DNA from: Phytophthora quininea
Taxonomy: Eukaryota > Oomycota > Peronosporomycetes > Peronosporales > Peronosporaceae
Length of the DNA: 64,000 bases
NCBI GenBank assembly: GCA_011947345.1
Contig: JAAVTG010000094.1
Location: forward strand, 124,001 to 188,000
Direction of reading: 5' to 3'
Shown here one piece after another: positions 40,669 to 52,077 of the stretch. Position 1 is the first letter of the stretch. Every line of letters starts with the position of its first letter. A model generated the notes under the pieces. The model was not told the origin of the DNA, did not search any database, and worked only from the letters and a program-made list of their open reading frames with translations. The translations under genes and the position numbers were made by a program.

Positions 40669-43600
40669 TTACCGTGCCATGTCTTGCAGCTGGCGGCCGA
40701 TCAAATAGCGCTCGTTGCGGATCGACTCGCTGAGATTGGACAGCCATCGACTCACGTGCGAGTGCGAGCGCACCAACACGAAAACAGTGCCGACCCAGAA
40801 GGCGCACATGGCGAACGCAGTCTTCTCGAAATTCACCTTCTCCGACGAAAAGATGAGCAGGAACAGTGAAGATAGCAGCCACGGCACCACAAGCATGGCG
40901 AGCAGGAACACAGCAATAGGCTGCAGTACGTTGTCCTGGAAATACGTCACGTCGAAGCACTTCTCGCGGATGCTATCAGTTCGAAGCCGAACAGCGTCGT
41001 TTTCGTGCACAGTCATGTTGAACATGGCCTGCCGATACGACTTGCGGAAGCACGCGATGAAGCCCTCGGGCTCTATAGCAGCAGCGCCACCTGCGTGCAA
41101 GAGCTGCTCTTCCTCCCTCCTCCATCTCTTCCAACTCGTCCAAATCATCCTCGAACAGTTCGTCGTTGTCGTCTACGTCCAGAAAGCCATCCTCGTCCTG
41201 CTCCAACTGCTCCAGAGCGGCCTGCCGCTCATTGCGGCGTCGATTGTTGCGTTTGGTGCGGAAACAACACACTACCCAAGCAAACAGATTGAATGCAAAG
41301 TAGCCCATCAGGAAGCTCTCCACTGACGTGGCTCTGGAGTTGGCGATGCAGGATGAAATCAACTGCCCCAGCAAGAATGGGCAAACGAATGCCCAGCCCA
41401 CTGCAATGGTCACTGCATTGGCAGTCGTCAGATTGCGAACGCAGTACCCACGTTGAACCAGAGACGGCTCCACTTGGCTTTCTGGTAGCGTCAAGATGTT
41501 CAGCGCGTGGATGCTGTTGATAACGTACCAGACAATCTCGACGCCAGCTGCCATAGCAAGAGGGTCATGTGTAATGCCAGTCACACGCTCGAGAGGCCCA
41601 ATGCACATACGCCCAATGAACAACGAACCAAACAGGAATGCGCCGATAACAGTAACGCAGACTGCCCAGGTAAACACTGCCAGTCCAGCCAGTCGAAGCA
41701 TAAGATGAGAAGGCGTTCGCCTCGGCAGTAGGTCATACTCAATAGGCTGCGGATCGTCGAGTCCATCCTCAGGCCACGGCAGATAACGGTGGCCTTCCAC
41801 ACGCAACGCGTCTGGAGGCATCTGCGCGCGAGGGTGGAAATGGAGAGGCGGCGGCGGCAGCACCACCACTTTCCGTGTGCGCTGGCCATTGATGACGGTC
41901 TGCAATTCGGTACGAGGCAGCAAGAACTCGGACAGACCCAAGTACTTGCTCGCAAGCACAATACCAAGGTGCTGGAATTTGCCGATGTCATTCTTGGCGT
42001 GCTCAAGCACACTGAGGACGACGAGATGCACCACTAGGAGCTCCAACGGCACTTGAATCTCGGGACTGAAGTGCTGGAAACGCAGAGTCAATGGGAAGAA
42101 TGATGGCGCCGAGGCTGCGGCAATCCGTACAGGTACGTGAACCAACACCACCAGCAAAGCCACGTAAATCGCCAACGACATGACCATACGTCGCGCATGT
42201 TTGATGCACCTCTCGCTGAGTAGAGTGCGCAACAGGTCCGGGTGGTCTTCCTGGGGGCGAATTACCTTGGCCAGCACATCGGGGTGCGCCACTTCACGCA
42301 TCTGCAAGACAGAGACTGTCACAAACAGCATGAATGTGATGCCCAGCACCCAGTGCACCATCAACGCGCAGATCATGTTCTGCATGCAGAAAGTGATCCG
42401 ATCTTGGGCAGACACCATGAACAGGTGGAGTGTCGCGAAGTCGATACACAGCCCTAGCACAATGGGAAGGATCACCATCTTTAGTAGCAGCAGCGTTGAC
42501 ACCTTCACGATAGCTGTGAGGCACCGGAGCGCCCACAGCAGCCCGTCCATGATGGGGCGGTGGATGTAAGAAGAAGCCGTCCTCACCATAAACCGCCAGA
42601 GCACGATGGTCATGCAGATAGACAAGTAGCCCATAGTGCAAGTACCGAGGTCCACCAACTGCAAGCAGTCGCCGTTCTGCTTAGCCGTCTCAATTGACTG
42701 CGACAGCGTCTTGATCACAAACGCGCCAAGTGACAGCTCCGACTCGGCCGCTGCGTCAGATGCAGCAAGCGCAGTGAACGTCGTAGAGATCCCGGGCACT
42801 GCAGCAGCAATCCGAGCGCCAGCAGACAGCAGAGTGCTGCCGAGCGTGTATGGGATGAACGCAAACAGACCCAAGTAGGCTCCGTTGAAAGCCAGCAGCC
42901 ACGACACGTTACGGAACAGCACCACAATGTCTCCTCGCAGTCCAAGCAGTTCGTCCATCGCAATGTTGATCTCCATGTGCTCGAAATCGTCTTCCCACTC
43001 ACGCTGGTTCATGTTTGGCGGCGGATCCACGCGGTTGCGGTTGACTCTTGGTCCCGGGGCTGCATTCCGACGCTCCTCCATGTTGGCATTGTCCCGCAGC
43101 GGTCTGCGTTGACGCAACTCTTGCAGTGGTTGCTGTAAGGGATCAGCCTCCCTGTCGACGGGTCCAAGCCCAAAATCTCGCTCGTGCATGATGAAGGCGT
43201 CAGCGAATGGCTCGTCGCGGTTGGGCGCTCGGTGCGCCCACTCTTCCTCGTCCGACGAGTCGTCCGAGTCGGCGTCGTCCAGATTGCCGAGTCTCCTAGG
43301 TCCCTGCAGATTGTCGAACATGGGGCGCAGTCTGGGCTCCGCGTCTTCCTGTTCCATGAAGTCCTGCTCCATCTGGTTCAACGGCGGACGTCTCGCTTCC
43401 TGTCTGCGTCTCGGCTCTTCTTCTGCGGCCATCTCCTCCTCAATGTGATCCAAATGGAACCTCAAGAAGTCTGCGAAGGACATGAGCGCTAGGAAGGAGA
43501 AGACGATGCACACATCAAGATCACCCCAGAAAAATGTCGGCCACAATGTGGTCGGCGTCGAACCGCTCCGAGAAGTTGACGTTCACCATGGCGGAGGCGC

Positions 43601-44018
43601 GCAGTAGCCACATGCGGTACAGCCAGCTAGTGCACCACGGCGCCACCGCCAGCCACAGCACCAGCACCAGCGCCGCCCGCAGCGCGAAGGGCAACCACTT
43701 GCAGGCCACCACGCGCAGCCCCGTGCCCAGCAGCTCGCTCCAGGGCAGCACGTCGGGCGCATTGGCGTCGTAGAGCGGCGTGAAGGTGAACTCGTGGCCG
43801 CACAGCTCGCAGAAGCTCTTGCCCGAGTGCTCCAGCCACTGCTCCAGGCAGTCAGAATGCGTGAAGCGGATGCTGCCGCTGCACTTGCAGGGCGCGAACA
43901 GGCGCCGCCCGGGCTCCGCCTCGCCGCGGCACACGCGACACTCGTTCTCGTCGTCGTCCGGGAAGTCCACGGCGCTGGGTGGTGGCGGCTGCGGGTCAGT
44001 AGGGAGGAGGTCTACCAT
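40669..44018 (-). CDS. Doa10/MARCH6 (TEB4)-type ERAD E3 ubiquitin ligase
   Basis: Large ER/nuclear-envelope membrane E3 that ubiquitinates misfolded proteins. The ATG at 44018 is followed by a RING-CH (C4HC3) finger: ECRVCRGEAEPGRRLFAPCK, CSGSIRFTHSDCLEQWLEHS and FCELCGHEF. Behind it lie many hydrophobic segments (for example LRAALVLVLWLAVAPWCTSW, LLLLKMVILPIVLGLCIDFA, LAGLAVFTWAVCVTVIGAFL, and near the end LQPIAVFLLAMLVVPWLLSS). About 1,110 residues with an N-terminal RING-CH and a dozen membrane spans fits Doa10 rather than short MARCH proteins. Frame changes by one base near 43530 and near 41100 divide it. It is divergent from the SDR gene across a 770-base spacer. Confidence 0.85.
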
Positions 44019-44790
44019 CGTAGAGAAGGGGAACAGCGCACGCTACGCAGGAGAGCAACGACCAGCACCCTGCGCTTCCTTCCTTCCTTCCTTGGGATGA
44101 GGCCTGTGGAGACAAACTGGTGAGAAACCCACGGCACAGACCAGTTGGTGTACGATCACACATTTTGCAAAGATCATGGACATTTTTGAGTCTTCTTGTC
44201 ATTTACCAAGCGGTTGGAAGAAGGGAGCCACATCGCTGCAGCAATTTCGTTTGACTTAAACTAACTCGCCACGAATCCTAGCGCGAACGCGAAGGTGGAG
44301 GAGTATCGCTGCGTTTTCACGACAAATATTGGAGCTGTGGAATGCAAAGATACTGGAGACTCCACTACGGCGTTAGATACGTTGTATATCGCTTCTTCTC
44401 GGCGAGCGAGGCTCCGCACAGAACACAAGTCATGGCTACGCTGCTAGCATAGCGAGCGGCGCAGCAAGTCATGGCGGCAGTGAGCGGTGAGCGAGCTCAA
44501 AGGTGTTGACGTGTGCATTTCCTGGAGCTTTGTTGACGTGAAATAAAAGGCAAGTTCAACATAAACTCCTGGCATCTAGTACCCTGTTTATACTGATAGT
44601 ATGTAAATAGTATTGATTAGTATGACCAGCATTTAAAGTCCTTAAAACTAATACCCCTTACAATATATTCTAATTTTAGCGATCGTTTTTAACAGGGTCC
44701 GATGGCCGCATTTCGACGTCGACTCGAGCACCACTTCTCAATCTCGCGTCAACTGCACAGGTGCTTCGGCGACTCCTTCCTCTCCAAACC
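44019..44790. promoter_or_regulatory. Divergent intergenic region
   Basis: Between the starts of the Doa10-type gene (minus) and the SDR gene (plus). It includes a small CTTC/CCTT run near 44080-44094 and an AT-rich stretch at about 44575-44690. A frame in this region, from 44702, overlaps the SDR 5' end and is not needed for it. No other feature. Confidence 0.4.
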
Positions 44791-45880
44791 ATGCTCCGCT
44801 TCGACAATCAGGTCGCCATTGTCACCGGCTCCGGCGCGGGCCTCGGCCGCTGCTACGCCATGCTGTTTGCCGAGCGCGGCGCCAAAGTGTACGGGCTTCC
44901 CACTCCAACTGCCGCATCACAAGTTCATTCTTCTAACACAAAAGCTATTGCTGCGTCTGCTGCACAGTGTGGTGAACGACTTCAGCAAGGCCGCGGCAGA
45001 CTCTGTCGTGAACGTGATCAAGGCCAAGGGTGAGGCGATGGCTCAGTAATGTGAGGCTGCGGAAGGGTCTGACGCTGTTGTGGAATTGTTGCTTTGCCGA
45101 CCTCCAGGCGGCGTCGCGGTCGCCAACTACAACTCGGTCACAGACGGAGACAAGGTGGTGGCCACCGCCATCCAGAACTTTGGCCGCGTGGACATCGTGG
45201 TCAACAATGCCGGCATCCTGCGCGACGTGAGCTTCGCCAAGATGACCAAGGAGAAGTGGAACCAGGTGCTCGACACGCACCTGCAAGGATGTACGTAGCA
45301 GAATTGCCGCTTAGTGTCGTAGTACGTTGATGTTTACCTTTTCTATGTTGTTGCAGCATTCGCGGTGACCCACGCGGCGTGGCCCTACATGCGCAAGCAG
45401 AAGTACGGCCGCGTGATCCTCATCACGTCGGTGAACGGACTGTACGGCCAGTTCGGCCAGACCAACTACAGCTCGGTGAAGGCTGCTATGACGGGCTTCG
45501 GTAAGTCGTTGGCCAAGGAAGGTGTGCGCTCCAACATCAAGGTGAACATCGTGGCCCCCGGCGCCGGCTCCAAGATGACGGAGACCATCATGCCCAAGGA
45601 GCTGGTGGAGAAGTGGAAGCCCGAGTACGTGGCGCCCACCATCGCCTTCCTGTGCCACGAGTCGGTGCCGTGCACCGGCAAGATCTTCGAGAGCGGAGGC
45701 GGCTTCGTGGGGCAGGTCAAGTACGTGCGCAGTCCCGGTGTGTTCCTGGATCTGGAGAAGGAGATCACGCCCGAGGCCGTGCAGGCCAAGTTTGCGCAGA
45801 TCACCGACTTCACGAACGCCACGGACCCGGACGATGATGAAGTCGCGCCGCAGCTCAAGCAGATTATCTCCAAGATCTAG
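44791..45880 (+). CDS. Peroxisomal short-chain dehydrogenase (MFE-2 / HSD17B4-type)
   Basis: Dehydrogenase resembling the N-terminal domain of peroxisomal multifunctional enzyme 2, which oxidises 3-hydroxyacyl-CoA in beta-oxidation. The ATG at 44791 gives [20 protein letters not shown], with the NAD-binding TGxxxGxG motif. Other marks: VVNDFS, NNAG ([20 protein letters not shown]), the catalytic Ser in ITSVNGLYG and YxxxK in [20 protein letters not shown]. Introns at about 44888-44971, 45044-45109 and 45290-45357 have proper GT..AG ends and preserve the frame. The chain stops after about 300 residues, without the hydratase and SCP2 parts of animal MFE-2, and ends in Ser-Lys-Ile, an accepted variant of the PTS1 peroxisomal signal. 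Confidence 0.8.
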
Positions 45881-46019
45881 GGGGAAGGGGATACTGCAGC
45901 ACACAGTAAGAACGCAGAGCAAATTGCAGACGCCACTTTTAATATGAAGTGATGCTCAACCTGGTACGCTGATTGCTACATGCTGAACATGTAAATGAAC
46001 CGTGAGCCGGCAACCCAAC

Positions 46020-47343
46020 TCATTGACTCGCTTGATCCATCACCAGTCTTTCCACGACGTGAGCGGTATCCTCTCGCTGGGGCAGTTGATCGACTGAAGA
46101 AGTTAATCGGTCACGGTCTGTGGAAACTCGAAGCCGCTCGTTCTCTCCATCACACGTGACTTTGACAAATACCCACTCGCAGTAGTCCGAAACAATGCCA
46201 ACGGAGCCTTTGGCTAGCTGAGAATAAAATATTCCATCGCCATCACGACTTGGGCCAGACCAGTTCCATTTTATACTAGTGCCAGAAACAACTTTGTGAT
46301 CTTCCTCGAGCTCCTCGAATTCCTCATCTAATTCTTGCTCATCTTCTTCATGACGATGGTCTTTTGAGTCGGCTCTCGCGGTTGCATGACGCAAATATAC
46401 CGGTCATTACGTGGCAACAGGAAATTGATGCTGCCTCGCAACTTCACAGCTTTCGAGTCGTTAAAACTACCCGGTGAGTGGATCGCCATGGGAGACTTGG
46501 TAACTTGCAACATAGACTTAAAAATCGTGTGTATGAACACCTTCTACTTGGATGGGCCGTCCAGCGCCATCCCTGCAATGCTCAACGCGTTAGTCAGAGC
46601 GTCGAGAACCGTAGTCACCGCACTCTCTTTGACAGTCTTCTTTGGCTGCGCATAACTCTCCGTGAGGCATAGTCGATCTCTTCCAAAAGACCCCGCCCAC
46701 TTTGTTCACGTTAGCAAGAAATTTCTTGCAGTGGTGAAAGCGCTGGTTTGTCATTTCGATTTCGGGACTGGTCACCGAAATGTGAACGTTGTTTATATTC
46801 AGTGCACCCGTGAGGCCGTATGAGTTGACCATCTCGGCGTCGTCTTTCATCATTTCCTTGATCGAGTATGGAATGTCGGAGATCAAATGCATCTGCTGTA
46901 TTCATGTACGGGAACCATCCCCCATCGGAGGTCCTCGCCAGGAACAGGCGGACTCCTTCGGTTGAGATGCCAGTTCTCTCTGCAATTTTACGATGGAACT
47001 CCTGCATCGGTCGCTTGATCTCGACAAAGAGATCGACACACCAGAAGCCCAGGCCAACGAGTGTGCAGAAGATTTGTTTCCTGGATCACGCCACCAGTTG
47101 GTGAATGTTATCACTGCCCATCGCTGCTACTGGAAAAAAATCCTCGACAGCATCGTCGGGATCAAGCTCGTGCTCTTCTGTCAGCAATGTCTGGAGACTT
47201 GGCACCACACGGCCGTCTCCAAGCGCTTTCATCTCTTCCGATCCTTTCAAGAGGAGATACTCTCCATTCTTCGTGGCTGCAAATAGCATCATCGTCTGAT
47301 AGCCCAGTAAAGGAAGACGGGTTTTCTTCGACATAGTGATCAT
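46020..47343 (-). pseudogene. Crinkler-like (LFLA/HVLV-type header) locus with extra N-terminal segment
   Basis: The minus strand shows a CRN-type ubiquitin-like header: IFCTLVGLGFWCVDLFVEIK, then RKIAERTGISTEGVRLFLAR and TSDGGWF, and at the far end NNVHISVTSP at the place of the usual HVLVVxP. A leading open segment of 85 codons (47343-47089: KKTRLPLLGYQTMMLFAATK, LLTEEHELDPDDAVEDFFPV) lies in the same frame, separated from the header by one TGA at 47086-47088. After the header three further frame changes (near 46830, 46590 and 46390) run through coding-like sequence (HTIFKSMLQVTKSPMAIHSP, then an acidic Glu-rich stretch and WSGPSRDGDGIFYSQLAKGS). I call it a decayed or frame-broken effector-like gene; the C-terminal domain is unrecognised. 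Confidence 0.5.
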
Positions 47344-47537
47344 GACAACGGTCTTGAGGTCCTTGACCTGGGGAGGACATGGATCGAGAACGGAGGACCC
47401 AAAGCATCAACGTTGAATGCGGCGTCTCGTGTTAGAAATATGCATCGGTTAACAATCCATTCTAGTTCTAATTTCTAAAACCTTTAGATCAACCAAAAGC
47501 ATTTCTGAAGAAGCTCGATAGACAAGGTAGGAGCAGT

Positions 47538-48545
47538 ATGATCCGCCTCAAAGCCAAGCAGGCCGAGAAGAAGGCCGAGGAGGAGAAGGAGGCGGCGGCC
47601 GCCGAGGCTGCCGGCACCGAGGCGCCCGCCAAGAAGGTCAAGATCCTTGGCGTGGGACGGGGCAAGCGCAGCGGTGCCAGCAAGGAGAAGAAACGCACAC
47701 CCGGCGAGATCCGCATTCAGAAAGGTGATTGCTCTATCAAGTGCGGACTTAGCAGAAGGTGTACGCTAATTTACTCTTCTTGTTATTGTACGACTGCATT
47801 AGACATCGCGGAGCTGGACGGCGGCAAGACGGCGACGGTCTCGTTCCCAGAGGTGAACGACCTGACTGTGTTCGAGGTCAAGGTGAGCTGCTGCGAAAGG
47901 GGATGTTGGTGCGGACTTAAGCGAGAGCTTTCTGACTCTGTTGGTGTTCTTATTTGATCAATAGGTTGCCGTGGACACGGGGCTCTGGAAGGGCGCGACG
48001 TACGATTTCAGCTTTAAGATTCCTCCTGTACGTTATGGAGAGTTCTGATTGAGTGGTTGGAGGTGGCAGCTGATGAATTCTATCTGTATTTATGCTGCAG
48101 ATGTATCCGCACGACCCGCCCAAAGTTCACTGCCTCACGAAGGTTTGATGCTTCAAAATTGTTTAATATTATTAATGTGTGACTAACATGGTGGATGCAG
48201 ATTTACCATCCGAACATCGACCTGGAAGGCAACGTGTGTCTGAACATCCTGCGTGAAGACTGGAAGCCCGTGCTGGACATTAACTCGGTCATCTACGGTC
48301 TGATCTACTTGTTCTACGAACCCAACCCAGACGACCCGCTCAACAAGGGTGCGTTCAGTGGTGTAGTGGAGAATATGGTGCTGTATTTGCGCCTAACTAG
48401 TTGATTGTTCCTATTTTATTTTGATTTTGCGAGTCCAGAGGCGGCAGAGCTTTTCCGCAACGACCCGAAGCAGTTTGCGTCGGTAGTGAACCGATCCCTG
48501 CGTGGCTACAGCGTCCAAGGCATCGAATTCGAGCGGCTGATCTAG
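47538..48545 (+). CDS. UBC12: NEDD8-conjugating enzyme E2 (UBC12/UBE2M)
   Basis: E2 enzyme that carries NEDD8 to cullins. The ATG at 47538 gives [20 protein letters not shown], an E1-binding N-terminal extension typical of UBC12. The UBC fold follows with [41 protein letters not shown], whose Cys in GNVCLN is the active site, and [20 protein letters not shown]. Clean introns are at 47725-47802, 47883-47964, 48028-48100, 48143-48200 and 48349-48438, all preserving the frame, and the stop is TAG 48543-48545. The gene is intact and gives a benchmark for intron size here (58-90 nt). Confidence 0.9.
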
Positions 48546-48683
48546 AGCGAAGGCCAGTGCCGATGGAGGTAGAAAATGCCTGGCAATCGACGGTCGCCAG
48601 GCTGGTTAGCAACTACTAATCAAGCTGAAGTGTTGGTTGTGCGTTGGAATGTTGTATACTTTGTTTGTTGTTGATGGGAGTGC

Positions 48684-50363
48684 TACGAAATGTAAATGGC
48701 TTCGATCTCTTCGGACGTGCTGTCTCTGATGAGATTTTCCTGTCCGCAGCAAGCCATTCTGTCAGTTTAAGCTTTGCAATACCAGCTAGCACAACATGTA
48801 CGTACCCTTTCTAGCTTGCACTTGCCTCCGACAGCAAGGTTTAGTGAGTACTCGTAAAAATACCCATCTGCAGTAGCCACATACAGCTGCACGATCGGGC
48901 TGTTTGGGTCTCGTGGTCCATGAATTGCACATTGGTTGGGCACCCCAGTCGAGCTCAGACGAGCCTGTCAAGCAGGACACAACGCCAACAATCAGGATCC
49001 ACACATGCAAAAGTAAAATAAAATGAAAGCACGTACATAAGCAAAATCACGCGTGCCTTCAGCGATTCCCGACATAGAGCTCGGGAGATATGCGCTCATA
49101 ACGCCGGCAACATCATCAAAGTTGGCGCTTGAGCTATGGCTTGTGCGGGTCGTCCGAGGAGCATGATGAGCAGGTTTAGCGTGGGTTACTCCGACCTCTG
49201 AAGTTACCGGGCTTGGCGGAGTAGCGGATGTTCCAAAGACAGTAGAACCAAACGTGCTCCCAGCGACTGCGAGTGTTGAGGTGATCGGTGTGAAATGGCC
49301 AAAGCTGCCCGTGGCCGAGCTCTCTGCTCCTGTGAGGGAGAAAAATGAATAGTACCGGTGTCGCTAGATGCGCATAGGACGGTAGAGCTCTCGTTGAAGG
49401 CAAGGCAGTAGACCTGTGCACCGTACGATCCGCGTCGGAACGCAGCAACTTTTTGCCGCTTGGAACGGAAAACACTCGGACTAGCGTACCCTGTAAATGG
49501 ACTCGTGATTAGCCAACTTAAAACAACAGCCAACATATGGTAGCGTACCGATTCGGATGCAGTGGCAAGTAAAGTTCCTTGGGCATTAAATGCCATCGCC
49601 ACCGGTGCAGTGCGATGCGCTTGGAAAGCATTCAACACACTGAGGTTATTCGCGTCGTATAGCACAATCTCTCCGGGCGACGCCCCGGACGGGAAAGCCA
49701 AGTGGCCGTTATCATGTGGAGAGAGTACGCAGAGCGCTTTCAGGTTGGGTGACGTGTCCAGCGTCTCCAAGACCTTCATCGTGCTGATGTCGAAAATGTA
49801 AATCTTGCGCTCCAAAACTGCAACCAATCTGGTAATCCAACCCCACAACAAACATCAGCACGCTCTGCCACTGTAATATCCAACGTGGAGCTTCAATACC
49901 TCTGTCGATTCATGCGCACAGCCAGCACAGCCGTGACGAAGTTTAGGTCGCAAATGGCAGCCCCAGTCTTGGTGTTCCACACTCGCAGTCGTCGCGGAGA
50001 GAATGCTGGCTAGAAACATTGACACGTCAGACTTTCACGGTGGCGACATTAAGTCCAAACGACGTCCGACCTGGTCGCCGGCCCCAACGAGCGCCACCAG
50101 ACTGGTACAATAAAGCATCTCCGCGATGCCGATGCCGCCGATCTCCTCCTGGAAGCACTTGCCGAAGGGTTCGCAGTTGTAGATGGAGAAGCCTCGACGA
50201 GTGCCAACGCTGATGCATCTGGGAAGGGGAAATTCGGCAGTACAAGCATTAGTAGGAGTTCATATATATTGTACTGAGCTGGAATGAGGTGCTGGACGTA
50301 CGAGGCTTCTTGGTTGAAGCTCAGGAAGAGCAGGTCCGTGCGGCTGCTTTCGGCGCTCCTCAT
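48684..50363 (-). CDS. PROPPIN family WD-repeat protein (Atg18/WIPI)
   Basis: Beta-propeller that binds PI3P/PI(3,5)P2 on autophagosomal and endosomal membranes. The ATG at 50363 starts MRSAESSRTDLLFLSFNQEA, then, after an intron, CISVGTRRGFSIYNCEPFGK. Further blades read ERKIYIFDISTMKVLETLDT, GEIVLYDANNLSVLNAFQAH and APVAMAFNAQGTLLATASES. The decisive motif is FRRGSYGAQVYCLAFNESS, the (L/F)RRG phosphoinositide-binding loop. Several introns of 50-80 nt interrupt the gene; the last exon encodes MACCGQENLIRDSTSEEIEA before TAG at 48684-48686. Convergent with UBC12. Confidence 0.8.
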
Positions 50364-50406
50364 TTCTCGCCTTCGTTTTCCAACAAGACGGTATCGTAAT
50401 ATTTGT

Positions 50407-50832
50407 CATGGAAATATCCAATCACCGGGCTAGAAAATTGTGCATAACTCACTGCAACTTCGAGGACGTGAGCATGGCGAATATTGCAAGTTAGCTGTGG
50501 TCTTTCTGTTCAGGTGAACAAACTTTGGTACCCCTATCAGTTCGTGGTGCGGTTGCTGGCAGCGACAGTGACGCAAGAGGCAAGAAGAAGAAGATATTCC
50601 AAAGACCAAGCAAACGTTGTCTGCCCTAAACGGCAATCGCCGGTCTCGTACTCGAGCCCAATATCTCACTACAAGTAGCAGTGTCGGTGATGATGGTACA
50701 GAACAGCACACCATCAGTGCACGGGGACTTTCTCTCGGGCGGAAGTGGGCATGTTAAATCGCTCAGTGGATCGGACGATGACGCTGATGCTGCTGATGAT
50801 ATCGGCAAGGAGCGCGATGAACAGCAGTGACG
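50407..50832 (+). CDS. Uncertain small gene
   Basis: Coding-like fragments on the plus strand: an ATG at about 50408 (MEISNHRARKLCITHC), a GTGAGC donor and CAG acceptor around 50470-50515, then AVAGSDSDARGKKKKIFQRP, then NGNRRSRTRAQYLTTSSSVG, and finally VHGDFLSGGSGHVKSLSGSD followed by an acidic run ending at TGA near 50832. The pieces are in different frames. The neighbour on the minus strand (PROPPIN) starts 44 bases away, so a short divergent promoter would serve both. Weakly supported. Confidence 0.3.
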
Positions 50833-51356
50833 ATGGAACGTTTCTTGAAGAAACCAGCCTGCACACACTGTACCACGAGCCGACGGTCCCAACGCAATGA
50901 TGACGAGCTGCACGGATCGTCGGTAGCGGCTGAACGTTATGATCAGCGCTCCGTGTGGTTTTGAAGACCTGCGTTCGTTCCTGGTTTGTTCAGCTCCATT
51001 CTGATACTTTTGCACGCTGGAAAAGGTTCCTGTCTCAACGCCTTTACCTGATGGGCTTGCAGATTTGCTTTCTTTTGCCAAGTTTCTACTTCTGTATCAA
51101 CAGTGACTCACGAAGGCGAGAGCCCCAGCATTGCCCTTCTTGTTTTTGCTGTCTGAAATGATCCCATACGGAGGGTGGCGTCCCATCCGCAGATTTCAAC
51201 GATGGCACGCACCACCAAAACCCTGGGCAGGCACTTTCCGTTGTGGATGTCGGGCTTTTCCCGCCTGAGCGAAGACCACGCTGCGATCGACAGTCCTCAC
51301 TTGACAATTTGCAGCGCAGCAGCAACCGCCACAGCCACCACTACAAGACCCACAAG
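50833..51356. other. Spacer upstream of the temptin-like gene
   Basis: About 520 bases without a supportable gene; it should contain the promoter of the secreted protein that follows. Nothing distinctive recognised. Confidence 0.35.
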
Positions 51357-51864
51357 ATGAAGACTTCTATCGTCGCCGTTGCTCTGATCGGAGCCGTCTC
51401 CATGAACTCCGCCGTCGGCATGAAGGCGTATCTGCAAGAGCTCCCCAACGGCAGCTCGTTCCAGCAGGCGCTGGGCCACCCCGGCGACGATAGCTCCAAG
51501 TTGACGGACTTCGCCACGGCCTTCTCGGGTGTCTCGCACACCTGGTCGGAGGCTTTCTGCAAGCAGACATTCCCCGGTGCCAGCATGACCAACGGCGCCG
51601 CTTTCGGCGACCCGTGCTGCACGTGGAAGAAGGGCGGAACCCCGGACTTCACGGTCACGGCTTTCACGACGTCCCCCACCAAGGCCACCACGTGCGCGTC
51701 CGGCGGTACCGGTAAAACTCGTCCGGTACTGGTGGTGCATCGTCGCAGACCAGCGGTAGCAGCCCTGCCTCGACCCCGGCGGCTGAGACCCCGTCCACTG
51801 GCGGCGGTGGCAGCCCCCGAGCACTGGCGGAAACTGCGCTGGCCGAATTCGCCGTCGCGATTAG
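51357..51864 (+). CDS. Temptin-like secreted Cys-rich protein
   Basis: ATG at 51357 with a clear signal peptide (MKTSIVAVALIGAVSMNSAV, likely cleavage after Gly). The mature part matches the temptin fold: LQELPNGSSFQQALGHPGDD, HTWSEAFCKQTFPGAS, then MTNGAAFGDPCCTWKKGG. The 'PNG ... LGH ... F---F---G--WT--FC ... TNG---GDPCC-W' order is the hallmark of temptin-type Cys/Cys domains, a family that is expanded in oomycetes; related proteins carry signals in molluscs. A Ser/Thr/Pro-rich tail follows (PASTPAAETPSTGGGGSP), reached only after a one-base frame change near 51712, with another near 51815. Secretion is secure, function is not. Confidence 0.65.
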
Positions 51865-52077
51865 AAGAGCAAGGTACTCTTTTTCCATTCATGTCATCGC
51901 CACTCTCAAGGTTCCTTCGAAGCCCAACCCAGTTGATTGTCGTTTTCCGTGCCGAGTTTTCGACTAGCAGAGACTTGAGAACCACGAAATACACGTTTGT
52001 TGTCTACTCACTATTCTTAGCCATCGTATTTTGGTACTAGCAGTACTAGTGTAGCAGTTGGAAAGGCAGTGGAAGGC

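Noticed and set aside
51357..51864. Elicitin
   Set aside because: Secreted and small, but the six-Cys elicitin spacing is absent and the GDPCC-W pattern fits temptin instead.
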